Positions 35,801 to 47,800 of a DNA stretch of 64,000 nt are shown here, one piece after another (positions within the stretch are counted from its first letter, which is position 1; each line of letters begins with the position of its first letter). Position numbers and translations under genes: made by a program. Under the pieces are notes generated by a model. That model was given only the letters and a program-made list of their open reading frames with translations. It was not told the origin of the DNA and did no database searches. The stretch comes from Lucinisca nassula (taxonomy: Eukaryota; Mollusca; Bivalvia; Lucinida; Lucinidae): contig OY757026.1 of assembly GCA_963580285.1 (NCBI GenBank), positions 50,071,143-50,135,142 on the forward strand, given 5' to 3'.

Positions 35801-38800
35801 AGGGTCTGCTGCTCACATACTATTCCTCCCCATTTTGCAGCCATTTATATCACATGATTCTCAATTTTTACCATGGATTCAGAAGCAGATAATGGAAAAC
35901 AGTATAGATCCAGATCAGCTGGCTTCTTAAAGAAGCCAGCTGATCTGGATCTATACTGTTTCCAAAAATAGATAAATCAGGATTAATGATGGTGAGGTTT
36001 TAATGTAGGTTTCTGTCGTGTGCCAACTCATTCGTTTCCCATGAAAGTCATCTTTTGCTGTATCTTCAGCTCTGCCAACATACCATTGCAGAACCAGAAG
36101 CCTCAAGTCGACAATAAATCTATTATTGCTCCCCTATAATTAGCCCATCCTCTCCCAAACTGAAACTCCACATTGACGAGTTCATAAATAACTTAAAACT
36201 TCAGTTGATCATCTGTTCTGAGGCGGCTAAAATTACTCTTAATTCCAGCGTAATTCCCGTTTCTTATTGATTGCCAGTCTTTATTTATTGTTCCTAGACC
36301 ATCGTAACTTTCTGAGCGGAAAACAGCTACTGTGAAAGACTGTAGTCTGTGAAGCTGATCACAGCCATGTGACTTTCTAAGCTTCCTTTTAAGAAACTAC
36401 AGGATGAGTTGTCAGCCTCGGTAGCTCAGTCGGATGCGCGTCTGACTGGTGATCAGGAGGATGCAGGTTCTATACCTGCCAGGGTGGGCAACATTCTTTC
36501 ATGGAGATTGATCATGAAATCTTTTCTACGGTCATTCACTCACTTCTGCATATTCAAGTAGGGCAGTTGTCAGTTTCTGGCAAAAGAATGTGCACTGTAC
36601 TGGTTAACCACTTATGTATAAGCCTGCCCTCCTCAAAAATGACTTAGTGTTGACTGGGCCATTAATCTCAAATACAAACAAACAAAACCAATCAAATTAC
36701 TTGATTGTGTGTATTTGTTCAGTTCCCAAACAGCATGTCAAACATTGTAGATCCTGATCAGATGGTTTCTTCAGAAGCCATGTGATCTGGATCTACACTG
36801 TTTCCAAAGGGTGGGGTTTTAGTGGTCAGCAGGTTGAGGGTCGTAAAAGCCCTTACTCTGCACAAAGCTGCAATCTTGACTTTGTATGGTTAACCCTTCT
36901 CTTGCTGAATATTCCGTTTAGCCACACCCATTTCTGACTTTGAACCAATCAGATTATTTGATGTAATTTATTTCTACAAATTCATAAATTGAATGTCAAA
37001 CAGTGTAAATCCTGATCAGATGGCTTCTTCAGAAGCCATCTGATCTGGATCTACACTGTTTGCAAAGAAAAGGGTTGTCGTGAACAGCAGGATAAGAGTT
37101 AAAATCCTAAAAATTCAGACACTTTGAGGACTTGTTGCAATTCTCCTAAAATTTTAACAAGTTTGTTTATCAATCCAGCTAAGAGTCCAAAAGGTGCAGA
37201 TAGTATGGCAAACAGTGTAGACCCTGATCAGACTCCTCCTTCAGGATCAGTCTGATTTAGGTCTGCACTGTTTGCTCAGGCACATTCTTGTACACCAGAC
37301 AAGGAAATCCGCGATTTTACCCTGGGATAGAAATTTATGTTGATAAATGCACTGGTTGATTACAACCGCATGCGCGACGTCGTCATGCGTGACGTCACTA
37401 AACATTCCTGCTGTGTCATCACAAAATGGCGGACGTCGCTAACCGAAGTGACAGCAGCATTAAAAATTCGCAATAGAAATGGAAGGTATGCAAGAAAAAG
37501 AATCCAATATGGGTGTGAGGGGTGGATAGAAAAATCTGTCCCTCGGGATCACTGTCCGGCATCACTCGGCAAGCCTCGTGATGCCGGACAGTGTCCCTCG
37601 GGACGGATTTTTCAATCCACCCCTCACACCCATATAAGATTCTTATATTCTGTCCCAGTAGTTAGAATCATTATGGCAGCTGTCAAGTTCTCTACCAACT
37701 AGGACTGTTCTGTCCTCTGGTCTGTCAGAACTAGCACTGTCAATTAACTCTTATCTTGCTGAATATTCAGTTTAGCCACACCCATTTCTGACTTTGAACC
37801 AATAAGATTACTTCATGCAATTTATTCTTACAAATCCATAAACTTCATGTCAAACAGTGTAGATCCTGATCAGATGGCTTCTTCAGAAGCCATCTGATCT
37901 GGATCTACACTGTTTCCAAAGATAGGGGTTGTCGTGAACAGCATGATAAGAGTTAAAGTGTTAAGTCATTCCATGCACTGATCGTTTTTCTTGTTTGACC
38001 ACTGGGATCACCACTGATCGCGGTTAACCAGCCACTTGGCATTGACCTTTGTCCTGCTGAATCAGGGTATGCTCTACAAACAGTGACGATACAGAACAGA
38101 TGGCTGATTTAGTTTTACACTGTTTGACATTCAGTTCATGAATTTGTGGGGAAAAAATGAACACAGTTGAACAGTCAGAAATGGGTGTGGCTTAATTATG
38201 TTTTTAGCAGTTCAAGAATTTAACCAAGTTTGTTTATTTTTTTTTTTCAGCCTTTCCATTTAAGCAGCACTCCCCTCACAGAGTCGGCCTTATCTCGGTA
38301 TAATACTCAACCAAAAGGGTGTAAGACAGGTCCATATCCACAGTATGAAGCTATTAATGGACAGAATAGGTAAGATTCATTACAATAACAAACCCGTGCA
38401 ACATAGTGCATTTTTCACATCTCCAAAATGGCTACTTTTCTGATGAAAATAAATAGTGTTGACTGGTCCGTTAAACTCCAATACAAACAAACAAAAGAGT
38501 GAGTTTGAGGTGATTGAAGTGCATCACTTAAATGATGTAATGAACACCCCTATAACCCCTTTGTATGTGGAGAAACTTATGTGTTTATAATGATATACTA
38601 TAAGAATCTTATATGGGTGTGAGGGGTGGATGGAAAAATCCATCCCGAGGGTCACTGTCTGGCATCACGAGGCTTGCCGAGCAGTGATCCCGAGGGACAG
38701 ATTTTTCTATCCAGCCCTCACACCAATAATGGATTCTTTTTCTTGCATTATGAGGTTGTAATCAACCAGTGCATTTATCAAACACGCGATTATATTCGAT

Positions 38801-41800
38801 TTGGGTTGGAACACCAGGGTCAGAACATAAATTTCTATCCCAGGGTAAAATCACAGATTTCCTTGTCTGGTGTGCAAGAAATTATTTTTCTTATTTCTGC
38901 TCCAAGACATAGGTTTTGGGTACCGTAATCATTAAAACTGCTGAGCACCAACAGCCTACTTTGGAGAATATTTCATTAACATATCACGAATTTCACCAGA
39001 AAAATGACTGGTTTACTATGTCACATCATATTTGAAGTGTTGCATGGGCCTCCATGGCCTAGTGGATAAGAGCACTGACTCTTAATCAGTAGGTCTCTCA
39101 CAGCTGTAGGTTCGAGCCTGGCTAGGATTACATGTAAGAAACCAAGATCTACAATGGAAGGTAAGGTGGTTGTTCTCAAGGTACTCTGGTTTTCGCTCAC
39201 CTCTGGTTAACGATCGGCTCAATATGAGTGAAATAATCTTGAAATTGTCATAAAACCGAAACCAAAAGAAAAAAAAGTTTCACTTCGAGTTGATCGTTAA
39301 TTAGAGGTGGGTGAAAACTGGAGTATCCAGAGAATAAACACCCAACTTCCATTATAGAACATAAGGTATGACACATAAATTGAGTAAGGCTGACACGATT
39401 AATCGATAGATAAATTCAACAAAAATGATTATCATTTCTGATTTGCTTTTAATCGATTACTTGATAGGTACAATTTACTACCCAAAGTTATGCCTAAAAT
39501 AGCTGTATGAGTGGCAAACAGTGCAGACCCTGATGAGACGCCGCATTCTGCAGCGTCTCATCTGAGTCTACACTGTTTGCTCAGGCCTGTCTGTTCAAAT
39601 ATACATATCGTAAAGTGCAACATATGGTAAGAGTCATGCTCAGAAGAAAGCCAGACAGGTAAAATTATGACAAAAACCTTAGCGATTACTAATCGATTAT
39701 TGATCGCAATGACAGGACTGATAATCGATTATCTTTTCAGCACCGATTAGCCAGCCCTAGACTTGAGCATTGTTCGAACCACAGCTGTGTGAGACCTAAC
39801 TATTAGGAGTCCGCGGGCTTACCCATGAGGCCACGGAGATCAATGATACATGATTTAGCCATCATTTCTGTTCCATCGCAAAACAACCATATATAATTTT
39901 GATCCCCTTAAACCCCACTTTTATGCAGTAAAACTGGGGTTTAGAGGGGTATATATTATTTCTCTTATTTTTGCTCGGTTGTGGGTACCGATTAGAAATG
40001 ACTTCTGCTCAAAAGCTTAGATTGTGGGTACTCGTTAGAAGTGGTTCTAACGAGTACCCACAATCCATGTTTTGAGCAGAAATAAGAAAAATACCAGACT
40101 TTTTTACCTGAAAATTTTCATTTTTTGGTGGTTAAATTTTCAGTATATTTGAATAGGCGTGTTTTCGTAATGATTCGTCCAGTGATGAACTTTTGATTCA
40201 ACGCCAGTCGGTTTTGGTTCCACAAGCTTCACATGGCCTTTGGCAGAATTCTTATTTATGGTCCATCATATATACAAGTCCCTGAAATGAACACTCCTCT
40301 AAACCCCACTTTATGTAGAGTAAACTGGGGTTTACATGATTTTTGCTTATTTCTGCTTCAAGACATGGTTGTGGGTACTCCTTAGAACTGCCTCAATTAG
40401 GCGGTTCTAACTAGCACCCACAGCCTATGTTTGGAGGTTTCCGGCATACAAGGGATTAACTTTTATTAATTGTGTCATTAACAATTAGTATTATTTTATT
40501 CCGTAGGCACAGTGTATTGTCCTTCCTGCTGGAGTGTTACCATGGAGATATATCTAACCTTTCTTCAAGGTCACATAGAACCTTCTGCAAAATGTGCTCA
40601 AGGTAATTGGGAAATTGTCATAACTTGCAAATATGCAAAAACTATACACCTGGAAAAAAGTTAAGCATCCCCTTATTATTTTTTTTTCAAGGTTTTTTTT
40701 TTTTTTAAAAGGAGTTACAGTCTCAAACCTAATAAAATATTTCATATAAAAATCAGTGGAAAATCTGTGCATCTTCAGCATTGTGACTAACATATCAAAG
40801 CAAAAACTGACAAGAAAATGCAGTATTTAAGGGGAATGGGTATACCTTCAGGGGAGACAACTCCTGCAAAAGTGTTTTTGTCTCCCATGTCAATAGGGGT
40901 CAACTCTTAAAGGAAAGAATTTGCTCCTGAGGAGCAAATTTTTTCCTTTAAGAGTAGACCCCATTTTCAGCAAGACTGAGCCTATAGAAAAGCGAACAGG
41001 AAGTCCCGAAAGTTGTTTCCCTTTGAAAAAATGGCAGAAAAATGTGCCAGGTGTTCCCACTACCCTTAATACCAAAAAACTACATATTCAAGATGTATCA
41101 TTTTTACATAAAACAGATGATAGGGCTATTCTGGTTTTGCATGACCAATCAAACATTTGTCCCTTTATACATAACAAGCCTTTATAAGCTATGCTTAGTA
41201 TTGAGAGAAAACTTGTGTTCCCTGCAGCCTGCAGAATCTGTATTTACAGCCAATTCAAAATGTATAGATTATATTCACTTGACCTATATTACATTTTGTA
41301 ATTTTTGTCGCGCCTGCTATTAGCATGGCGCGATATAGGCGCCCAGTTTTCCGTCCATTCATTTGTCCATTCGTTTGTTCATCTGTTCGTCAAGGCGTCA
41401 ACATTTGCGAGCACCCTAGCGTTCACCCTAATGGTCAAGTTTATTTCTCAAGAACTATAAGAGCTTCATTAATGATACTTGGTACAAACTTGTATCTGGG
41501 GATGACAACTTACATGCAAGCATCCATATTTGACCTTGACCTACATTTCATGGTTCACTGACTTTGTAAAATATTGCGACCACCCTAGCGTTCACCCTAA
41601 TGGTCAAGTTTATTTCTCAAGAGCTATAAGAGCTTGATTAATGATATGTGGTACAAACTTGTATCTGTGGATGGCAACTTAAATGCAAGCATCCATATTT
41701 GACCTTGACCTACTTTTCATGGTTAACTGACTTAGTAAAATATTGCGACCACACTAGCATTCACCCTAATGGTCAAGTTTATTTCTCAAGAGCTTTATTA

Positions 41801-44800
41801 ATGATACTTGGTACAAACTTGGATCTGGACGTGGTAACTTAAATGCAAGCATCCATATTTGACCTTGACCTATATTTCATGGTTCACTGACTTTGTAAAA
41901 TATTGCGACCACCCTAGCCTTCACCCTAATGGTCAAGTTTATTGGGTATTTGGGAAAACCGAAAACAAACTTTTACCGGAAATAACCGAAAACAAATTCT
42001 CATAACCGAAAACAAACTATATCACCAATTATACCATGATAAGTGTACATTTAGACATATACATGTTTAAATGCTATGTAAACAGATAATATGGCCCAGT
42101 TTGGGAGAATAATTTGAAATAATAACGATTTTATTGCATTTTTATATAATTTTCATGCATGGACCGGGATCCACATTGTTTGTATTAACTGTTTGCCTTG
42201 TTGTTTTTGATCTAAATGAATACATTATACTTAGTAACTTGATTGTTTGAAAGACAGAAATGTTTGTGACTAAATCAATTTATTTAACAGGATTCTGCTT
42301 AGGAAACTTAGTCAAAAATGGTTTATCTGGCTTGTCATCAGGAGGTCCCAGGTTAGGTAAATGCCAAGTCAGTAACATCAGGATCTACACTGATTGTACT
42401 TTACTGCTTGCCATGTTGTTTTTGATTTAAATGAATACAGCATGTACTTTGATAGTCAGGAATGGGTGTGACTAAATTAGTTTATTCAGCATGATACGGC
42501 TTTAGAAATTTTGTATATATACAAATACGTCAAGTATATCCTTCGGATGCGCGTCTCACTGGTCATCAGGAGGTCAATGGTTTGATAACGGCCCTGCCAG
42601 GAACATCTTGTCATGAAGATTGGTCATTAAAGTGTGACACTTTCTTCTGCTGATCCAAGAAGGGCAGTTATCAGTTTTATAACGAAAGAATCTGCACTGG
42701 ACTAGTTAATAGTATAGGTGGCTAAGCCTATCCAAGAAAACGTGATTAAGTAATTAACTCCATTGATATGACCTAAATAGTGTTTACATGTCTTTTAAAC
42801 TTTAAGTAGCACATTAGTAGAATAGAGTGCATACTTTCATATCTCCAAACAATCATTTTTATTGATTATTGTTTGTTTGTTTGATTTGAGGTTTAATGTC
42901 CCCATCAACACTGTAAAGGTCATTTTGGAGACGTTGCTTCCAATTCTGTGGGACTTTTACCCGACATTGAGATGAAATGACATCTCAAGCCCTGTGGCCC
43001 AATGAAACCAATAGGGTTTATAAGCATGGACGGAGCGACTCACACGGTATTGCCTGCGTAGGCTTAGATCCTCTAAGCGGTTTACCAGTACTCGTATGCG
43101 GGTCGGTTTCAGCTCTGCGTGGACGCATCGTGTAGCCCATCTATTTCTTCAAGCCCCGATGGACGGGGGCTTCTTTTTATTGGTTTTAATATATTATTTG
43201 TTCTTATTATACAAAATTTCTAAAGCCGTATCCTGCTGATCCTGAGGTTACTCGTTGGGCAGTTAGCTATCCTGGGACCTGATTGCCAGTCAGATGAAGC
43301 ATTTTGACTAAATTTCTTAAACAGAATCCTGCTAAATAAATTGTTTTTGTCACAAACATTTCTAACTATCAAACAATCAAGTTATACTAAGTGTAATGTA
43401 TTCATCTAGATCACAAACAACAAGGAAAACCGATAGTACAAGCAGTGTAGATCCCGGACCATCTATGAAAGTTGTATAAAAATGCAATAAAATCGTTATT
43501 ATTTCAAATTATTCTCCCAAACTTGGCCATATTATCTATTTTCATAGCTTTTAAACATGTATAAGTCTAAATGTACAATACTCATGGTAAAATTGGTGAT
43601 ATAGTTTGTTTTCGGTTATGAGAATTTGTTTTCGGTTATTTCCGGTAAAAGTTTGTTTTCGGTTTTCCCAAATACCGAGTTTATTTCTCAAGAACTATAA
43701 GAGCTTCATTAATGATATTTGGTGCAAACTTGAATCTGGGGATGGCAATTTAAATGCAAGCATCCATATGTGACCTTGACCTACATTTCATGGTTCACTG
43801 ACTTTGTAAAATATTGCGACCACAATAGCGTTCCCCCTAATGGTTAAGTTCATTTCTCAAGAATTGTTAGAGCTTCATTAATGATACTTAGTACAAGCTT
43901 GCATTTGAGAATGGAATCTTTTGTGCAAGCATCTATGGTTGACCTTGACCTACATGGCATGCTTCGATGACTTTGCACCCCCACAGGCGCGACATAGCCT
44001 TCAGCGGAATTCTTGTTCTATATAATTATACCCTCGACATACGAAGTATGTCAGGGGTATATAGTTTTTGTCTTTCCGTCCGTTCGTTCGTTTGTTGGTT
44101 GGTTGGTTGGTTCGTTAGTTAGTCAGTTAGTTTGTTCGTTCGTTCATACTTCCGTCTGTCCCGCCGTTCGTCAACCTTTACATCAAAGTTTTGGGTTAAA
44201 CCTTTTTGATTGCTCATATCTCTGTAACCACATGTTAGATTCTCTTCATATTTGGTAAAGGATATCTCTATAGCATTACCTTTCATGTGGAATATCTAAG
44301 CCCCTGGGTCAAGCCCCTGGCTGGGTGGGCTGTCCGTTCGTTTGTCAACTTTTACGTCAAAGTTTTGTGTTAAACCTTTTTGATTGCTCATATCTCTGTC
44401 AGCACATGTTTGATTCTTTTCATATTTGGAACATGATATCTCTATAGCATTACCTTTCATATGGAATATCTAAGCCCCTGGGTAGGGCTCTCCGTCCGTT
44501 TGTCAACTTTTACGTCAAAGTTTTGTGTTAAACCTTTTTGATTGCTCATATCTCTGTCACCACATGTTTGATTCTCTTCATATTTGGTACAGGATATCTC
44601 TATAGCATTACCTTTCATTTGGAATATCTAAGCTCGTGGGTCAAGCCCCTGGGTGGGCTGTCCACCCGTCAGTCCGTTCATCACCATTTACGTCAATGTT
44701 TTGTGTTAAACCTTTTTGATTCCTCATATCTCTGTAACTACATGTTAGATTCTCTTCATATTTGGTAAAGCATATCTCTATAGCATAACCTTTCATATGG

Positions 44801-47800
44801 AATATCTAAGCCCCTGGGTCAAGCCCCTGGGTGGGCTGTCTGTCAGTTTGTCAACTTTTACGTCAAAGTTTTGTGTTAAACCTTTTTGATTGCCTATATC
44901 TCTGTAACCTCATGTTTGATGCTCTTCATATTTGGTACAGAATATAGCTTTAGTATTAACTTTCATATGGAATATCTAAGCTCCTGGGTCAAGCCCCTGG
45001 GTGGGGCTAGGGGTCAATAATTAGGACTTACACATTTTGATTACGTCCAAGTTTTGTGTTAACTGTTTTGGTTTAAACAATATTTATTAGAATGAATTCA
45101 CATGTATACATCGCATAACAGTATATGGTACAGGATTTGATAACTGTTTTCATTATACTCCTTGCATACAAAGTATATCAAAAGTTATAGTTTTTGTCTT
45201 TCCATCTGTTCATTATTAGTTAGTTTGTTCTTTCTTTATGCTGTGACCCTTGTCAGATTTGTCAGCTTATTATACCCCCGGCATACAAAGTATGTCAGGG
45301 GGTATATAGTTTTCGTCTTTCCGTCCGTTCGTTGGTTCGTTCGTATGTTCGTTTGTTCGTTCGTTCGTTCGTTTGTTCGTTCGTTCGTTAGTTCGTTCGT
45401 ACGTTCGTTCGTCAACCTTTACGTCAAAGTTTTGCGTTAAACCTTTTTGATTGCTCATATCTCTGTAACCACAGGTTGGATTCTCTTCATATTTGGTACA
45501 GGATATCTCTATAGCATTACCTTTCATATGGAATATCTAAGCCCCTGGGTGGGTTGTCTGTCTGTCCGTCTGTCTGTTCATCTACTTTTACGTCAAAGTT
45601 TTGTGTTAAACCTTTTTCATTGCTGATATCTCTGTAACCACATGTTAGATTCTCTTCATATTTGGTATAGGATATCTCTATAGCATTACCTTTCATATGG
45701 AATATCTAAGCCCCTGGGTGGGCTGTCTGTCTGTCTGTTCATCTAATTTTACGTCAAAGTTTTGTGTTAAACCTTTTTCATTGCTGATATCTCTGTAACC
45801 ACATGTTAGATTCTCTTCATATTTGGTATAGGATATCTCTATAGCATTACCTTTCATATGGAATATCTAAGCCCCTGGGTCAAGCCCCTGGGTGGGCTGT
45901 CTGTCTGTCTGTTCATCTAACTTTACGTCAAAGTTTTGTGTTAAACCTTTTTCATTGCTGATATCTCTGTAACCACATGTTAGATTCTCTTCATATTTGG
46001 TATAGGATATCTCTATAGCATTACCTTTCATATGGAATATCTAAGCCCCTGGGTGGGCTGTCTGTCTGTCTGTTCATCTAATTTTACGTCAAAGTTTTGT
46101 GTTAAACCTTTTTCATTGCTGATATCTCTGTAACCACATGTTAGATTCTCTTCATGTTTGGTAAAGGATATCTCTATAGCATTACCTTTCATATGGAATA
46201 TCTAAGCCTCTGGGTCAAGCCCCTGGGTGGGCTGTCTGTCTGTCTGTTCATCTACTTTTACGTCAAAGTTTTGTGTTAAACCTTTTTCATGGCTGATATC
46301 TCTGTAACCACATCTTAGATTCTCTTCATGTTTGATAAATGATTTCATGATGCATGTCCATTCCCCCACCCATGGTGACCTTGACCTCAAGGTCATGGAC
46401 TTAGAAATTTTACATTTGGTTAAAGTTTTATGTCAAAATTTATAGATGCCTGTGTGTTCTATTTGATGCCCTCACTCCCTTGGTCCATTTAGAAATTTTA
46501 TGTTTGGTTTAGCTTTTACAAGCACATGTATAGATTCTTATAGCTTCTTGACTTCATTCATATTACATACAAGCTCGAAAGATATATCAGAGGGTGATGC
46601 TGGCCGGGGGTATACGTGACCCACTGGTCACTTTCTCTAGTATATATTGGTCCTTGTGATCTTAGAAACTACAGCTACTAGAACTGTTAAATTTTGCATG
46701 ATATTTTCTCTCGAAATGCAGACAAAAGTAAATGCAAGTAAAAATAAAAAATGCATTGCTTTATTATGTCATTATACAGCTACTTTAATTCAGCAAATTT
46801 TCTATGACAGCCTATTCTATGTTTGTTGTTTCCAGGTAAAATTGTTCCAAATTGCAACAAACTTTGAATTTTTATTATTCAGCAAAGACAAGCAGTTTCA
46901 TCTTTGGATATGATAAATTATACTATATTTGTTGAAATGCAATAGTTATTCTCAGTGGATTAAATGGAAAGTTTATATGGAAAGGTTCAATGCTACAAAC
47001 AAATTTTCATGTCCACTAAAAGTGGATGGCACTGGTCGGGGGTATACGTGCCCCACTGGTCACTTTCTCTAGTCTTTATTTTTTGCCAAAAAGCTTTTAG
47101 TTTATTGTAACCAGAAACCGTGTCCCATATTTATATATTTGGACAGACAGGCCTGAGCAACCACCCCGCCCCCGCCAATCGGGGCTTGAAGAAATACATG
47201 GGCTGCATGATGCTTCCACGCAGAGCTGAAACCGTCCGCACACTAGTACTGGTAAACCGCTTAGAGGATCTAAGCCTGTCCAGGAACCGCGGTGCGAGTC
47301 GGCCCGTCCATGCTTATAACCCTATTGGTTTCATTGGGCGACAGGGCTTGAGATGTCATTTCATCACAATGTCGGGTAAAAGTTCCACAAAATTGGAAGC
47401 AACGTCTCCAAAATGGCCTATATTGTGTTGACGGGAACGTTAAAACTCAAATCAAACAAACAAACTGAGAAACAACCCCAAATATGGTGTCCGAATACTT
47501 GGGGTAAATATGGTAAAAAGCACAGCATTGTAAATATTTTTAGAGGTTTCAGTGATCGATGTTAAGTCCATCATTAGTCATTTGCTCCAAATTTTAGCCG
47601 AGCATCACACAAACATGCCTATATAATTTTGACCCCCTTAAACCCCACTTTTATGGTCTAACCACTAGTTGCTTTCATTTCAGAATTGTCACCACAGGCT
47701 TCAGTAACTTAATCCAGCATGATGAAGGAAGTCCTGATATCCACGATAAAGCAGCAAGTCTGGCCGAAGCTTTGCGGCGTACAAGCGTTTCTGGGGAGAT

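Larger units (their letters stand above)
41944..43677. mobile_element. hAT-like foldback element, 1734 bp, 8-bp target duplication
   Basis: GGTATTTGGGAAAACCG at the left and CGGTTTTCCCAAATACC at the right. The inverted arms run about 370 bp each (41944-42313, 43310-43677) with repeated ACCGAAAACAAA words. AGTTTATT at 41936-41943 and 43678-43685 is the target duplication, so the host Hel-2 unit reads through. Arms contain MITE-A-like sub-blocks. No transposase. Confidence 0.88.
41307..44016 (+). mobile_element. Hel-2 (GTCGCGCC), Helentron-like, split by a hAT-like element
   Basis: The 5' tip GTCGCGCCTGCTATTAGC folds on CATGGCGCGATATAGGC, then TCCGTCCATTC repeats. About six units near 171 bp follow, with CACCCTAATGGTCAAG and GATACTTGGTACAAACTTG. 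The 3' end has GGCGCGACATAGCC and TTCTTGTT. A 1.73-kb foldback element sits inside. Confidence 0.8.

Noticed and set aside
35631..35930. 99-aa + frame with LPILQPFISHDS, once thought to be a hyccin exon
   Set aside because: The resemblance to IPSLS..S.YHE is short, there is no donor, and exon 'a' at 23726 supplies this segment with correct phase to exon 'b'.
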